Below are positions 1 to 11,651 of a DNA stretch of 64,000 nt, piece by piece. Source of the stretch: Lachancea kluyveri NRRL Y-12651 (taxonomy: Eukaryota; Ascomycota; Saccharomycetes; Saccharomycetales; Saccharomycetaceae); assembly GCA_000149225.2 (NCBI GenBank), contig CM000693.1, positions 372,001 through 436,000 of the forward strand. Direction: 5' to 3'. Made by a program: the position numbers and the translations under genes. The stretch's first letter is position 1. The number at the start of each line of letters is the position of its first letter. Below the pieces are notes generated by a model that saw nothing but the letters and a program-made list of their open reading frames with translations, did not search any database and was not told the origin of the DNA.

Positions 1-1056
1 CAAAAAGCTGTTGAGGAATCGCCAATCGCGGTCACTTCTCAAATGTTGAAGATTGTTCCGAACGATGCCGACACTGTGGCTCTGGAAAAGCAAGATCAGT
101 TGATCAAGAGACGTCGTAAGCTTTCCAAAGAAATCACAAAATTGAAGAAGTTGAAACCGGTATCCCCAGGTTTGAGATGGTACCGTGCTCCAATCTACCC
201 ATATTTGCACAAGGGGGGCCCAGTCCGTTCGTTGACCGTTGCGAAGAGGGGCACCGGTGGTAGAAACCACTCCGGTAAGATCACCGTGCGCCATAGGGGT
301 GGTGGACACAAGAGAAGAATTCGTATTGTCGATTTTCATCGTTTTGCTCCAGGTTTGCAAACCGTCCAAAGAATCGAATACGATCCCGGCAGATCGGCTC
401 ATATTGCGTTGTTAAAGCACAACGAAACCGCCGAATTGAGCTACATCCTTGCCTGTGATGGGTTAAGAGCGGGCGATACCGTTGAAAGTTATAGGAATGG
501 TATTCCTGAGAACCTGTTGAAAGAGATGGGTGGTAAGATTGACCCGGCCATTCTGAGTGTTCGTACCGCTCAGAGAGGTAACTGTCTACCGGTCTCCATG
601 ATTCCAGTGGGTGCAATTGTACACAACGTGGGTATCACACCGGTCGGTCCCGCCAAGTTTTGTCGTGCTGCAGGTGCATATGCACGTATCATCTCCAAGT
701 TGCCTGACAAGAAAAAAGCCGTTATTCGTTTGCAAAGCGGTGAACATCGTTACGTATCGCTAGAGGCATGTGCTACTTTGGGGATCGTCTCCAACATAGA
801 TCACCAAAATAGATCCTTGGGTAAAGCTGGTAGATCCAGATGGAGAGGTATTAGACCAACTGTGAGAGGTGTTGCGATGAACAAGTGTGATCACCCTCAT
901 GGTGGTGGTAGAGGTAAATCCAAGTCCAAGAAGCTGTCCATGTCTCCTTGGGGTCAGTTGGCTAAGGGCTACAAGACTAGAAGAGGTAAAAATCAAAACA
1001 GAATGAAAGTAAAGGACAGACCAAGAGGTAAATCTGGTAGATTCTCGAGACAATGA
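1..1056 (+). CDS. RML2: Mitochondrial ribosomal protein uL2m, 5' end outside window
   Basis: This is the large-subunit mitochondrial ribosomal protein of the bacterial L2 family, which contacts 23S-type rRNA at the peptidyl-transferase region. The frame is open from base 1, and the first ATG (43) aligns with an internal position of the S. cerevisiae protein (393 residues), so the N-terminal presequence lies outside the window. Hallmarks include [21 protein letters not shown], the C-terminal block with the invariant L2 histidine ([14 protein letters not shown]) and a basic tail. S. cerevisiae RML2 is YEL050C; the next gene from that chromosome block here is VMA8 (YEL051W), so synteny supports the call. 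The gene converges on the aminopeptidase gene with about 190 bp between stop codons, mostly T-rich. Confidence 0.96.
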   Translation, partial: QKAVEESPIAVTSQMLKIVPNDADTVALEKQDQLIKRRRKLSKEITKLKKLKPVSPGLRWYRAPIYPYLHKGGPVRSLTVAKRGTGGRNHSGKITVRHRGGGHKRRIRIVDFHRFAPGLQTVQRIEYDPGRSAHIALLKHNETAELSYILACDGLRAGDTVESYRNGIPENLLKEMGGKIDPAILSVRTAQRGNCLPVSMIPVGAIVHNVGITPVGPAKFCRAAGAYARIISKLPDKKKAVIRLQSGEHRYVSLEACATLGIVSNIDHQNRSLGKAGRSRWRGIRPTVRGVAMNKCDHPHGGGRGKSKSKKLSMSPWGQLAKGYKTRRGKNQNRMKVKDRPRGKSGRFSRQ

Positions 1057-1243
1057 ATAATGAATTAGGGAGCAAGAAAAAAAGACAAAAACACAATTTT
1101 TTTTCATTTTTTATTTTTTTTTTTTCATTTTTATTCTCTGGTTTTCATTTTTAAAACGATATCTTTTCCTTCCCTCCTCCTGTACATAGCAGTATACCAG
1201 TAAATACATATAAATTCTGTCTTATAAGAATAGCAAAAGCTAG

Positions 1244-2374
1244 TTACAACAGAGAGGCATCCCATGTGCTTAACTCCACTATACTGCCAACGGCTAACTT
1301 AACATGTTCTGCCATATGGTCAAAACTCAATCTGTCCAATGTGTCCATGGTACTGTGAATGTATTTGTTGGTGCTACCAAAGTCACTTTCGATAACGAAG
1401 GCACTTGGGAATCCGTTCCTTCGAGAACTATCGTGATCACTGCATGCATACCCGCATTCGGTTTCGACAAACGGGATATCCAAATAGCTATCGATAATTA
1501 GCTTCACGAACTTGGTCAAGCCCTCTGTGGTATAGTCAGTAACTACGCCAATGTGTTCATTTTTAGGATCGGGAACGTAGCCGGTCATATCTTGCTGTAT
1601 CATCGCGACCACCTTCTTGCTATCCCTTGCATACTGGGTGAAAACATCCAATGAACCAAGCAAACCACCTTCTTCGGCGGAATAAAAGTGGAATTCGATG
1701 GTGTTTGATGGCCAGTGGTTGGTATCTACGAGATACTGCACATATAATCTCAATGCCTCGATGTTTGTAATCGTGCCAGAGCCGTTGTCATCTGCACCTG
1801 GTGCAGGAAGAATTGATGGCAGTATCAAGTTTATGGAGTCTTGATGCGAGCCTATTACCACGATATTTTCAGGTGTGGTGGAACCAGGGATGCTAACGAT
1901 AATAGAAAACTGCTTCCAACTGCGATGGTCAACATGGGTGATGGTAACATTGCCCGAGATAGGTTGTGTGGCATTATGAAGCTTAGAAGAAAGCCACTGT
2001 GCACTTTCATAGCCGGCATCAGACTTGTAATAACGAGTATAAAAACTAGTAAATTGAGATAAGTCGTCATACATTGCTTGTGTATCAATATTTGCGATTA
2101 TGCTCTTGACCTGTTTCTGATTGGACACGTTTAGCGGATATTTGTATACGGGAACTTCTACATCTTCGATATTTGAACCAAATATATTGGGGAAATTGGT
2201 AATATCGACAAAGTTAATCCCTTGCTTCTTTAAACGTAACTTACGGGATTCGGGAACAAGGATAGTTTCATCATCAGAAATCTGTAGTCTCCTCAAATCA
2301 TTACCTAATGGAAATACGGCAGCAGCAACAGCAGCAGCAGGGACAAAGAAGCCAAACAGCAAATTTAGCTTCAT
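1244..2374 (-). CDS. Secreted or vacuolar M28 aminopeptidase, YDR415C-like
   Basis: A zinc aminopeptidase of family M28 (leucine-aminopeptidase type). The N terminus is a signal peptide (hydrophobic core FGFFVPAAAVAAAV), then a propeptide-like stretch to about residue 90. The metal ligands of the family are visible: GSHQDS (His), PGADDNGSGT (bridging Asp), YSAEEGGLLGS (Glu pair), QQDMTG (Asp) and YIHSTMDT (His). The pair of cysteines in ETECGYACSDHD fits the disulfide known in secreted members. Length 376 residues against about 374 for S. cerevisiae YDR415C, the uncharacterised protein it most resembles; position next to SYF1 (YDR416W) agrees. Activity and compartment are inferred from the family. 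Confidence 0.88.
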   Translation of the reverse strand: MKLNLLFGFFVPAAAVAAAVFPLGNDLRRLQISDDETILVPESRKLRLKKQGINFVDITNFPNIFGSNIEDVEVPVYKYPLNVSNQKQVKSIIANIDTQAMYDDLSQFTSFYTRYYKSDAGYESAQWLSSKLHNATQPISGNVTITHVDHRSWKQFSIIVSIPGSTTPENIVVIGSHQDSINLILPSILPAPGADDNGSGTITNIEALRLYVQYLVDTNHWPSNTIEFHFYSAEEGGLLGSLDVFTQYARDSKKVVAMIQQDMTGYVPDPKNEHIGVVTDYTTEGLTKFVKLIIDSYLDIPFVETECGYACSDHDSSRRNGFPSAFVIESDFGSTNKYIHSTMDTLDRLSFDHMAEHVKLAVGSIVELSTWDASLL

Positions 2375-2584
2375 CCTTGTTCTTTTTTTATTTATTTATT
2401 TATTTTTTTTTTCTTTGCCTCATAACTGTGATGAAAATGAGAACTTAACCAACTCTCTTGTTCGTTTGGTTAAAGGTAGCCCTTTAACTTTTCCAAAACA
2501 AAAAATGTCCGAGAAAAAAAAACGAGTAAAAATAACAGTTCGCATTACAAACAAGCTACGTAAAGTAAATTACACTAGTACTAT

Positions 2585-3394
2585 CTAAAAGATCACATCA
2601 TCTTCTTGCTCGGTAACAAGAGCCTTTGATTCCTCTTTCTCGTCATTGGCCAATTGTCCCTCACTTTGTTTTGTGTTTGTTTCTTTCTGTTCTTTTGCAG
2701 CTTCTTCACTTTGCTTCAACTTCGCTTGTTTCATCTGTTCGTCAAGTTCGGCAGTTTGCTGTTGTTTCTTCTCCTGCACCTTTTTCAATCTGTAGAACTC
2801 TTCTCTGTCCAATTCGTCTAACTCACTGTTGATGTAAGCAATAGTGTTTTCAGTTCTTGGGATAATAACGTGTTCAATGGCGTTAACTCTTCTGTTAGTG
2901 ACTTTGATCACTTCATCCAAGATGATGAAAGCGGTTTGTAGCGAGGCTAATTCGACTAAAGTTTCGACGGCCTTGGAGTAAATCTCTTTAGCACGTTGCA
3001 CTTGTTGGCCACCACGGCCCAAACCAGTTAATTTGAAATCGTTGATGGACTGATCAATAAAGCTTTCAAACTGAGGCAAATACACACCACTAACATTCTC
3101 TTGACGAGCCTTGACTTTGAACCTTGCGTTTGAGACACTTTCTTGAACTTGGTACCCGATGTTTTCACCAGTGGCATAGGTAACTTCGGCTAAAGAGAAT
3201 GCTGCTGTTTGCATAACACGTCCCATCTTTTGTTTTGCATCATCGATTCTCTTGGTAATGTCACGAAAACGTTTAGTTAATGCTTCAGATTTACGCTTCA
3301 ATAACGAATGACCTTGAGTGGCACCTTTCAATTTGGTCTTCATAAGACCTAAGGTCATACGCGTGGGGAAAACCTGCTCTCTGTTGGAAGACAT
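2585..3394 (-). CDS. VMA8: V-type ATPase subunit D
   Basis: Subunit D of the V1 sector forms the central rotor stalk coupling ATP hydrolysis to proton pumping into the vacuole. The signature N terminus ([16 protein letters not shown]) starts one long coiled coil, and the C-terminal block [19 protein letters not shown] is diagnostic of the family. The protein has 269 residues against 256 in S. cerevisiae; the extra length is a charged Lys/Glu/Gln-rich tail after about residue 215, which is unconserved in the family. It sits 210 bp upstream of the aminopeptidase gene, both on the minus strand, and is divergent from SYF1 across a 1-kb intergenic region. Confidence 0.97.
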   Translation of the reverse strand: MSSNREQVFPTRMTLGLMKTKLKGATQGHSLLKRKSEALTKRFRDITKRIDDAKQKMGRVMQTAAFSLAEVTYATGENIGYQVQESVSNARFKVKARQENVSGVYLPQFESFIDQSINDFKLTGLGRGGQQVQRAKEIYSKAVETLVELASLQTAFIILDEVIKVTNRRVNAIEHVIIPRTENTIAYINSELDELDREEFYRLKKVQEKKQQQTAELDEQMKQAKLKQSEEAAKEQKETNTKQSEGQLANDEKEESKALVTEQEDDVIF

Positions 3395-4439
3395 ATCTGT
3401 TTACCCTATTAAATCCCTCTATAGATATTAATCTTCTTGACTAAGGCCAAGCACTGCAAACTGCTCAGTAATCAAATGTAAACCCCTTTGACGGTTCCAT
3501 TTTTTTTTTCTTTCTTTGCAACCATATGTCACATGTTGGATCAATACTCAAGTTACCCGAACCTTGAATATTATTGATGTGGTGTTTGGGTTTAGATGCC
3601 TTTTTCTATTATTCCACCTCACACTTATAAACTATTTGTTACTTATTTAAGAGCAAAATACGTCTACATCCCTGTGTGCGTATGTGCAGTCTCGATATTC
3701 TATGTCATGTTGAACATTTAAGAGTTTAGGTGGTGTTTATATCTCAAAATATCAAATTGTAGAGTTCCAGACTAACGAAATAGAAGACTTTTTTTGGTTC
3801 CTACGCCTGTATCCCTTTCAATACCAAATATCATTGATTTACTCTATCTTATCCTTCAAGCTTTGGAAACACGAGATATTATGCGAAATGAACGTTTCCT
3901 GATACTGCTTTTAAAAGATGAATCTCTTGTGCATGTTTTAAATGGGGTTCGCAACAGTAGTTGTAACGAACAAGGAATCTATACCATACAATCCAAGGTT
4001 AAACGTTGAAAGAATTCGTATAAATATATCGAGTGTCTATCCACTTAAACAATGTGTGATTGGTTTTGCTTGGGTAGATAGCGAGTGATCACAGTATTCT
4101 AGCAAAGATAAACGACTCACAGTACATTAGCGTTGGGAATAAAACTAGCGAGGTATTACAGAGCATAACGTCGTTTATGTATCTTGTGGCTCAATTAGTC
4201 GGTATACTGTTTGAGACGGTGCCTAATTTTTGGGGTCACTGAAGCTTTTCTATTATTATGGTCGCACTCAAATATATATCAATATACCTTTTTTTTTGAG
4301 TATTATTGTCTATTGATACGTCGATGATTATTTTATATCACGTGATGAAAAATAAGATACCTAAAAATTGTTTCACAAACCAACTCTTCGTGTGAACAAC
4401 AGAAGCAAGATATTTTTAAGAAAGAAGACGTCAAGCACC
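3395..4439. other. Intergenic: divergent VMA8/SYF1 promoter region
   Basis: About 1 kb of A+T-rich DNA. I see no tRNA, no convincing ORF (a 71-codon frame at 3794-4009 resembles nothing) and no LTR. A CACGTG core sits near 4340, about 100 bp upstream of the SYF1 start, a possible Cbf1-type site. Confidence 0.5.
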
Positions 4440-6914
4440 ATGGATTTGGACAGATATATCAACGATGATGAGTCTATAACCTATGAGTATGAGCTGCAAA
4501 AGGATCCAACGAATTTACTTACGTGGACAAGGTACCTGGATCATGTTAAGAATCTCAAAAAAAAGAATACTTTAGAGCTTTTGTGCTTTCTCTACGAGCG
4601 TTGTTGCTATCAGTTTCCCGCATCTCACGACGTTTGGAATGAATACTTGACACTACGCGTTTCTTTAATAAGAACGTGTAATCCTGTGCTCTATAGCGAA
4701 GAGTTCGACAAAGTTAACAAATTGTTTGAAAAATGCCTTTACCTATGTTACGAGCATGTCGATATATGGACACAGTATCTCAAGTTTCTTACATTACAAT
4801 CAGATTTGAAATCTTTAAGAGTAACCTTCAATAGTTCGCTGTGCAGTCTACCTCTTGAGTCACACGCCATGGTATGGACAATCATGATTGATTATATCAG
4901 AGATAATCTGCTGAGGGATGCTATATATGGTGATGAAGATGACGATGAACTAGAATCGATCATGTACAATGCATTGACAGGGGAAAATTCCGGTCAAAAA
5001 GCGGCAAAAGATGTAGACTACTGGTCATCTCATCTGCTGCTAAGATACATTCCCGTATGCCCCAATGAAGAGTTAGAGGACATCATCAACTTAATTTTCA
5101 TGACTAAGGATTACTCAGGTCTTATCCCAATTTATGAAGAGTACTTAATAAAGTCTTCTAAATTTGCCCTAAAGAACAGTTCCATGTACGAGGTGTATGC
5201 AAATTACTTGACATTATTGGAACATAGTAGCACACCAAACAAATACGAGGATGTTTTAACCAAATGTATACGGGAGTTTCCTGAACAGCGGTCTGAACTC
5301 ATTCTAAAACTGGTCAAGTATAATCTTAAGAACGCAAACTTAGCTCAAGCAAGAAACATACTCCAAGAATCTCTTGAAGCGTCAACTAAAATGAAAGAAT
5401 TTTCTGTACTTTACGATTTTTACGTCAGATTTGAAGAGGTATATTTAGAAGTGATGATTGCTGAGCTTCAAAAGTCTCCAGAAAAACAAACTGTTTGGGA
5501 GAATGACTTAAAATATCATATGCGCTTGCTAGAGCAACTCTTGGAAACACACCCATTACAAGTCAACGATTTAAAGCTAAGACAAAACATTAATGACGCT
5601 AAGACATGGATAGCTAGAGCAGAACTATTCCCAAGTGCTCCAGAAAAAGCCAATGTTTTTGCACAGGCACTTTCAAAGATAAATCCCACAAAAGTGGACA
5701 CGCCTGGTATATTAGGTGACACATGGTGCCGGTATGCAAAGCTTTATATAAACAAACAAGATTACGACACTGCAAGAGAGATATTTGATCGCGCAACACG
5801 TGTCCCCTACAGTCACTTGATAGACCTGGAAGATGTGTGGATATGTTGGGCAGAGATGGAATTGGATATCGATGGGTTAGAGAAGGCTGCCCTAGTCATA
5901 AAAACTGCGCTGAAAGTGCCGCAATCTCCAGAGTTGGTACTGGAAAAATATCAGCGCTCAAAGAAAAGAGAACTTCCGGCACAAACTGTGGTCTTCTCAT
6001 CGTTGAAATTGTGGTCATTTTACCTGGATTTGTTGGAATCTACTTGTGATAATAAAGATGCTATCCCATCTACTCGTGCAGCATATGAGCAAGCTATTTC
6101 TTTAAAGATTGCTACTCCGTTAATATTTATTAATTATGCCCATTTTTTGCAGGAACAAAAACTATGGGAAGAAAGCTTCAAAATTTATGAGCGTGCCATT
6201 GATACATTTCCATCGGACACTAGCTTCGAAATTTGGAACATCTACTTAGCAGAGGGCTTAAAAAACGGATTGTCTAAAGAGAGAATGCGTGATTTGTTCG
6301 AGCAAGCTATGAAGCTGGCCCAGGATGGGTTAGACTGTAAACCCTTTTATACTCTCTACAGTGATTTCGAGGAAAAAAATGGGTTGACGAAAAGGAGCGT
6401 GGATATTTTACATCGTGGTTGCAAAGAAACCTCACACCTAGATTCCAAGTGTACACTATGGGAACTTTGTATTTATAAATGCAAGAAATTACTGGGTGAT
6501 GTTAACAGCAGAGAGTTATACGAAGAGTGTATCCAAGATCTACCCAACTCTAAATCTGTGAAGTTTTCTCTTGATTTTGCAGTAACAGAGGCCTCGCATG
6601 GTGACTTTGAACGAGCAAGGGCTATTTTAAATTTTGGAGCCCAGTTATTACATCCTAGTACAAATCAAGCATTGTGGGACTACTGGAATGAATTTGAATT
6701 AAGATATGGTAATAAGGACACTTATAAAGAAATGTTGAGGATCAAGAGAGAAATCAGCGAAACCTTTTCTGTTGATACAGAACTCGTTAGCCAGCAACAA
6801 GGTAATATCGCCTTTGTCTCATCTTCCACCGTTGTTGGTGGGAATCAGAAAGCGGATACGTCTACTCTCGAGAAAGAAGTGGCGAATCCAGAAGAAATTG
6901 AGTTGGATTTGTGA
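4440..6914 (+). CDS. SYF1: Pre-mRNA splicing factor Syf1 (HAT repeats)
   Basis: Component of the NineTeen complex (Prp19 complex) of the active spliceosome. The whole 824-residue protein is built of half-a-TPR (HAT) helices, seen as repeated patterns such as LWSFYLDLLES, IFINYAHFLQE and FEIWNIYLAEG. The family is about 860 residues in S. cerevisiae (YDR416W). I prefer the ATG at 4440 over the in-frame ATG at 4368: it has a good context (caccATGg) and the 24 extra residues look like translated leader. Synteny with RPL12, RAD30, HKR1 (YDR418-420) supports orthology. The stop lies only about 50 bp from the stop of convergent AFG1. Confidence 0.92.
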   Translation: MDLDRYINDDESITYEYELQKDPTNLLTWTRYLDHVKNLKKKNTLELLCFLYERCCYQFPASHDVWNEYLTLRVSLIRTCNPVLYSEEFDKVNKLFEKCLYLCYEHVDIWTQYLKFLTLQSDLKSLRVTFNSSLCSLPLESHAMVWTIMIDYIRDNLLRDAIYGDEDDDELESIMYNALTGENSGQKAAKDVDYWSSHLLLRYIPVCPNEELEDIINLIFMTKDYSGLIPIYEEYLIKSSKFALKNSSMYEVYANYLTLLEHSSTPNKYEDVLTKCIREFPEQRSELILKLVKYNLKNANLAQARNILQESLEASTKMKEFSVLYDFYVRFEEVYLEVMIAELQKSPEKQTVWENDLKYHMRLLEQLLETHPLQVNDLKLRQNINDAKTWIARAELFPSAPEKANVFAQALSKINPTKVDTPGILGDTWCRYAKLYINKQDYDTAREIFDRATRVPYSHLIDLEDVWICWAEMELDIDGLEKAALVIKTALKVPQSPELVLEKYQRSKKRELPAQTVVFSSLKLWSFYLDLLESTCDNKDAIPSTRAAYEQAISLKIATPLIFINYAHFLQEQKLWEESFKIYERAIDTFPSDTSFEIWNIYLAEGLKNGLSKERMRDLFEQAMKLAQDGLDCKPFYTLYSDFEEKNGLTKRSVDILHRGCKETSHLDSKCTLWELCIYKCKKLLGDVNSRELYEECIQDLPNSKSVKFSLDFAVTEASHGDFERARAILNFGAQLLHPSTNQALWDYWNEFELRYGNKDTYKEMLRIKREISETFSVDTELVSQQQGNIAFVSSSTVVGGNQKADTSTLEKEVANPEEIELDL

Positions 6915-6965
6915 ATAATAATACTTATGTTTAACTAAAGAGTTTGTATATTTAGAAGTTCATGG

Positions 6966-8450
6966 TCATTTTTCGACCCATTCGGTGGTACTCATGTGGG
7001 ATAATCTGCTCAATGCCCTTGCAAAAGCAAATCTTTCTTCATCCAGTGCAAATATCTGAGCTTTCTTTGCAACTTTCTTGGAGAAGCCATGTTTCGTGAC
7101 CAATTCATCTTCAGGCTCGGCCATAAGTTCCTCCTCCTTATTTGATTCGTTGACTTCTCTTAGCTCAAAATCGTTTAAAATCGCTTCTGGTTCCACAAAC
7201 AATGAAGTGAAATCCGCAGCACCCGTAGTGGCTAATTTGCCGTTATTATCATAAACAGCATCTAGGAATGTAATAAACCTTCGAACTTCATCACGGACGT
7301 ATATGGATAAATATGGAATGTCGGTGATGACAAAGGCTTTGAAAGTGTTGGCCAGAGTCAAATAGTCGCCAGCAGCAAAGGCTTGACCACACAACTGTTT
7401 AAATGTGAATTGCGCAACACGAGGTGGGGTACATTTGGGTACTTTCAATTCTCGGCCCCATATTTTCAAAGGATAGTCTACATACGTTTGATGTGCCTCT
7501 GTTACTTCTTTAGCAGATGGATTGTGTAGCTGAGAAAAATACTCATACCAAGCCCTGATATGACTGTCTCTAGAAATCTGGCTATCGCGAGAATTGTATT
7601 TCAATCCATGTTCGGGGAAGTAATAAACTGAAGAGACCGGCTTTGGGATTTTACGGTAATCTGTAGGGGAATCCAAAAAAATCACATGTGTCCTGGTCTT
7701 TAGCAATTCAATACACGGAATAAAGGATTCTCTTTGGACACCATTAATGTACAGGTCATCCGGCTGTCTATTACTAGTCGCAAATAGTACAACTCCGTAA
7801 TCGTTCGACAGAAGCGTAGTTAATAGCCGTCTCAAAATCATGGCATCTGCGACGTCTGTGACCTGAAACTCGTCGAAACAAAGCACGCGAGATTTGTTTG
7901 CAATTTCAGCCGCAAGAAATGGAATTGGATCAATATCTTTGCCCTTGGCCTCGGCTAGTGCATCAAAATTTTGTTCTTTGGGTATCTCGTGTGATCTCTT
8001 GTGGACATACTGCATAAACTGGTGGAAATGAATTCTTGTTTTTGGCAAGTGGCCAGGAATAGTAGAGAAGAACAAATCCATTAGCATGGTTTTTCCACAA
8101 CCAACATCACCATACAGATAAATACCTTGTGGGATGCCCTCAGTCGAATAGCTATCAGTTTTCCTCCTAAACAATTTTCCGAAGAACGTAGAGCTCCACC
8201 CGACTTGATCAACAGCACTGGGAACTTTCACCTTTACCGGCTTGTAGTCGGTTAAAGATTGATGTAAATGTGAAAGAGACTTGATGATTCCTCTTTGGTA
8301 GCGGTCATCTCTCAATTTTCCAATTTTTACCAACCTATCGTATTCTTGTAGAGGGGTAGTAGACGCTATACGTCCAGTTGTTGTGACTATTGTTCTCCAT
8401 GCAGCTTTTCGAGCTAATAATGCACTAGGAAACCTATTTATTGGCATCAT
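6966..8450 (-). CDS. AFG1: Mitochondrial AAA-type ATPase Afg1 (LACE1 family)
   Basis: Inner-membrane-associated mitochondrial ATPase implicated in turnover of misassembled complex IV subunits. The N terminus is Arg/Ser/Thr-rich and amphipathic ([16 protein letters not shown]), as expected for a presequence. Walker A is [15 protein letters not shown] at about residue 125, Walker B is [11 protein letters not shown] at about 190, followed by the sensor region [15 protein letters not shown]. The frame opens with TTG at 8456; two adjacent ATGs follow and the first, at 8450, is chosen. 494 residues against 509 in S. cerevisiae (YEL052W). Divergent from MAK10, as the two are also neighbours in S. 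cerevisiae. Confidence 0.95.
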   Translation of the reverse strand: MMPINRFPSALLARKAAWRTIVTTTGRIASTTPLQEYDRLVKIGKLRDDRYQRGIIKSLSHLHQSLTDYKPVKVKVPSAVDQVGWSSTFFGKLFRRKTDSYSTEGIPQGIYLYGDVGCGKTMLMDLFFSTIPGHLPKTRIHFHQFMQYVHKRSHEIPKEQNFDALAEAKGKDIDPIPFLAAEIANKSRVLCFDEFQVTDVADAMILRRLLTTLLSNDYGVVLFATSNRQPDDLYINGVQRESFIPCIELLKTRTHVIFLDSPTDYRKIPKPVSSVYYFPEHGLKYNSRDSQISRDSHIRAWYEYFSQLHNPSAKEVTEAHQTYVDYPLKIWGRELKVPKCTPPRVAQFTFKQLCGQAFAAGDYLTLANTFKAFVITDIPYLSIYVRDEVRRFITFLDAVYDNNGKLATTGAADFTSLFVEPEAILNDFELREVNESNKEEELMAEPEDELVTKHGFSKKVAKKAQIFALDEERFAFARALSRLSHMSTTEWVEK

Positions 8451-8781
8451 AGTCAATTATCTCTTTATAGCTTTACAAACTTTAGACGTTGTGTGACACT
8501 CACATGCCGCGTTTATGTATGCTCGAGACAGGAAGAAACGTAACCGAGTACGGTCATTGGTAAGCGATGACTGTTATCTCTCCAACGGCACCGAAGATAT
8601 CTTTATAAATGGCCAAATAATTATTGTGAAAAATAAAAGAGAACTGTGATAAAATTCAGATGTGTCTATTAATTTGTTTTTAAGTAGTTGGAGTTTTTGT
8701 ATTCTGTGTTGTGCAGACTTATGCTTAAACTTTCCATATTTCTAGGAAGAGCTAAGGAAAACGAAACTGTTCCGACTATAG
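8451..8781. other. Intergenic: AFG1/MAK10 divergent promoter
   Basis: About 330 bp shared by two divergent genes. Nothing beyond A+T-rich promoter-like DNA was recognised; a short in-frame reading frame at 8688-8873 overlaps the MAK10 start in another frame and has no known relatives. Confidence 0.5.
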
Positions 8782-11112
8782 ATGGCACAGGTGCAAGGGA
8801 CAGAAACGTACAAACCAATGAGTATAGAAGACGACTTGAAGAAGCTGAGCCTTCAAGATGGAGAACTTGTTGATATCACGCAGCAATTAAGAACACTGGC
8901 AGACAGACTAAAGCCGGAATCAATCATTAAGGTACCCAATTTCAACTTGTTTGAAGGTACGCATTCGCTAGAGATTAACAACGAAAAATTGGATTCTAGT
9001 CTATTAGAATTGCGTGACGAGGAACTAAAATTTGATTGTAACGTAGCTTACGGTGACTCGGACGGACAGCAGTTGGCGTTTATTACAAGTATCGCGGATC
9101 GATTGTGCAAATTGTTGATGGTCTGGCTGAGCAATTACCAGACTCTGCCCACTACCGTACTCAGCTGCCGTTACGTCGAAGAGATCTTAGTTCGGTATAC
9201 AGAGAAACCTGTCCATGACTTGACTACATGCCGACTATCTACGGGCTCTGAGTTGTACGACCAAGTGCTGACTAGTGTCGTCTTGGGAGTGTGTTACTTT
9301 GTGAAGTTTATGTCAGCTTTGCTGAGATCGGGCAACGTTTTTGAAGAAGAAGATTTGAACTGTAATACTATGGGGTTGGACTTTTTTTATACAATTCCCG
9401 TGAGCACGATTTCAGACCAACTTGACAAAAGTTTGATTCTGGTGGAGAACAAGTACCCTGGCTCTGAGCATTTGGAAACAATTTTAAAGTTATTGAAATG
9501 CTTAATTCATATCCAAACATACTCTACATTAGAGGGTAACAGACCATCTACCTCAATGGAGCCTTTGCAGTCCTTGATCCAGCATGCTACTAAACTACAA
9601 GAAGCCGACATTGAGCTACATATCCCAAAAGGTACTTTTTCATCTGGCATCCAAAAGCGTCTATCTAACCAATTTCCTCCAAGGGACATTGTTCAACCGG
9701 AAGGCTCGGAATACCAGGCATTTATTATAATGGCTGAAGATATTATGGTTGTTCTAGAGGCAGCCAGCGCGGAAAGTATGCTCGAAATAAAACAGTTTGC
9801 TAGTTTTTTCAATAGAAATAAGCAAAGACATGTCGTTGCAAGGGCGTTGTTTCCAATGTTTGTCTTCAGAGATGATTTGACAGTGTTAGGGGAACAGAAT
9901 TTTTCGGAATTTGTTTTAAACCATTGTATGGAATTTTCATTGTTTGGTACAAAATTTGCAGAAACACTAAACTCTGAAAGTGAGCAGGGTGGTAGATTGG
10001 TTTCGTTATTCAGTGCATTTACCCTTCAAAATTGTGACGTCCTTTTCGAATGGTATCGTAATATGGCTCAGAACACATGTAGATACAGGCAAGGGTACAA
10101 TAGACAGTTATTATTATGGGACTCCTTGCAGGCTCAAGCTGAAACTTTTGAGATGGAATTAGAAGCGGAAGGAATTGCAGATACTCTCGAAAATGGCGCT
10201 ACACTTTTACCTTTGACATCCTGGTCTTATTATATGAAGCTGAACGCCATGCTGGAGTTTGTTTTAAAGGGTTTCGAATTGGAAGTTTACAAACCGTGGG
10301 AATTTTATACCATGTTCTGGTACAGCTATTATTTGTCACACCATTTAGAAAGCTGTTTGCAGAGGGTGGCCCAGTTTTTGAAGCAACGTGTGGCCACCAT
10401 TCATGCAATGAGTAAGAAAATTAAGAAGTTAAAGGCAGGTGCAAAAAAAGATGCTTTGAGGACTAGATACAAGTGGCACATGGAGAACGAAATTTCACAA
10501 CTTAAACGTAATAGTCAGTTGATGAGTTATCTGGCCATGGACTGTACTGTATCGAAGTCATTATCGTTACTGCAGGTTTTTCATTTTGGTATTTTAAAAT
10601 CATTTGGAATTATCGACAATAAACACCCTTCTAGCAGCAAATTCACCTCATCTGAGCTAACACACAGTCTAAGATTCAAAACTTTTTCTTCTATCGGCGT
10701 TCCTGAGTTGCCTACATATGAGATGTTCGAGTCTTCTTTGCAAGATTTCATAATCAAAGAACCTATGTTTCAACTGAAAATGAAGAAAACTTTGGATTTT
10801 ATCGAAAAAGAGGTGAGGAATGTCAATACAGCTTTAGACGGCATCATTAACGCTGTAAAAGATGGCGATAAGGAAGATAGTACTTTAATTACAGGAACGA
10901 GACTTGTCAAAGATCAAGCGCTACTTTGGTATAATGGTTTATCTCGCACGGCACAAGCACTTCAAGCTAACACTACAGTATTATACAACAAGCTTGGCAA
11001 GCAGCCTGATGCATCTTTGAGAGATAATTATACCGTCAAAATAACTTGTCCACCGGGAGCTTGTCCATACTTCCCATTATTGACCTTGGTAGAAAAGTCA
11101 AAAAGAAAATGA
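8782..11112 (+). CDS. MAK10: NatC N-terminal acetyltransferase subunit Mak10
   Basis: Auxiliary, ribosome-anchoring subunit of the NatC complex with Mak3 and Mak31, which acetylates N termini such as Met-Leu and Met-Ile; in S. cerevisiae it is needed for propagation of the L-A dsRNA virus because the Gag N terminus is a substrate. Long blocks match the S. cerevisiae protein, including NFNLFEGTHSLEI, NYQTLPTTVLSCRY, NTCRYRQGYNRQLLLWDSL and SIGVPELPTYE. 776 residues against 733, with insertions mainly in the first third. S. cerevisiae YEL053C is flanked by AFG1 and RPL12A; here the RPL12 side is separated by an accessory island. Confidence 0.95.
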   Translation: MAQVQGTETYKPMSIEDDLKKLSLQDGELVDITQQLRTLADRLKPESIIKVPNFNLFEGTHSLEINNEKLDSSLLELRDEELKFDCNVAYGDSDGQQLAFITSIADRLCKLLMVWLSNYQTLPTTVLSCRYVEEILVRYTEKPVHDLTTCRLSTGSELYDQVLTSVVLGVCYFVKFMSALLRSGNVFEEEDLNCNTMGLDFFYTIPVSTISDQLDKSLILVENKYPGSEHLETILKLLKCLIHIQTYSTLEGNRPSTSMEPLQSLIQHATKLQEADIELHIPKGTFSSGIQKRLSNQFPPRDIVQPEGSEYQAFIIMAEDIMVVLEAASAESMLEIKQFASFFNRNKQRHVVARALFPMFVFRDDLTVLGEQNFSEFVLNHCMEFSLFGTKFAETLNSESEQGGRLVSLFSAFTLQNCDVLFEWYRNMAQNTCRYRQGYNRQLLLWDSLQAQAETFEMELEAEGIADTLENGATLLPLTSWSYYMKLNAMLEFVLKGFELEVYKPWEFYTMFWYSYYLSHHLESCLQRVAQFLKQRVATIHAMSKKIKKLKAGAKKDALRTRYKWHMENEISQLKRNSQLMSYLAMDCTVSKSLSLLQVFHFGILKSFGIIDNKHPSSSKFTSSELTHSLRFKTFSSIGVPELPTYEMFESSLQDFIIKEPMFQLKMKKTLDFIEKEVRNVNTALDGIINAVKDGDKEDSTLITGTRLVKDQALLWYNGLSRTAQALQANTTVLYNKLGKQPDASLRDNYTVKITCPPGACPYFPLLTLVEKSKRK

Positions 11113-11651
11113 TGTCTTTTTTAAATTCTTTTGTTTGTATATATTGAAGCAATGCTAATAACGGCCGTAGCCTACTGAGAGGATACACATTCTTTAGATA
11201 ACATTTAGTAAAAGAATACGATAGGTGATTCAACCAAACCAAACAAAGTCCTTAGAAAAACTGTGAAATAAGAAACAGCAGTAAGTTCTTAAAGCCCATA
11301 GGCTTCCAGGTGTTTGAGATTCCTTTAGAACGATTTGGCTTGGATAATTCCTATAATAGATGCTTATGTACAGAAAGAGTACGGATCTCAAAGCACTAAA
11401 TCTGGAAATTTTTACCGCGTGTTGCTGATCGTTCGCTGAAGTATCTAATACGGTGACCGCTTCCGTATCCAAAATCCCGGTGTAAACGTAGTTTTAATAT
11501 TCAGATCTATTTGGACGTTCAATTCAGCGAAAAATCTATCACTATAATGTTGGCATAGATGCCACGTGGATCCCTCAAATATTTTTCTTTGGTAAAATCG
11601 TTTGTTGTTCCTTAGAAGTGTAGACGTAATTTCCGTACGTGTTCTTATGGC
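11113..11651. other. Intergenic: MAK10 to recombinase gene, convergent 3' flanks
   Basis: About 540 bp with no convincing coding frame or RNA gene. This is where a transposon-borne tnpB/Fanzor partner might be expected downstream of an IS607 tnpA; no RuvC-type or zinc-ribbon coding remnant is visible on either strand. Confidence 0.5.

Noticed and set aside
3794-4009. 71-codon ORF in the VMA8-SYF1 spacer
   Set aside because: No homology, low-complexity-free but random-looking composition, and no supporting context.
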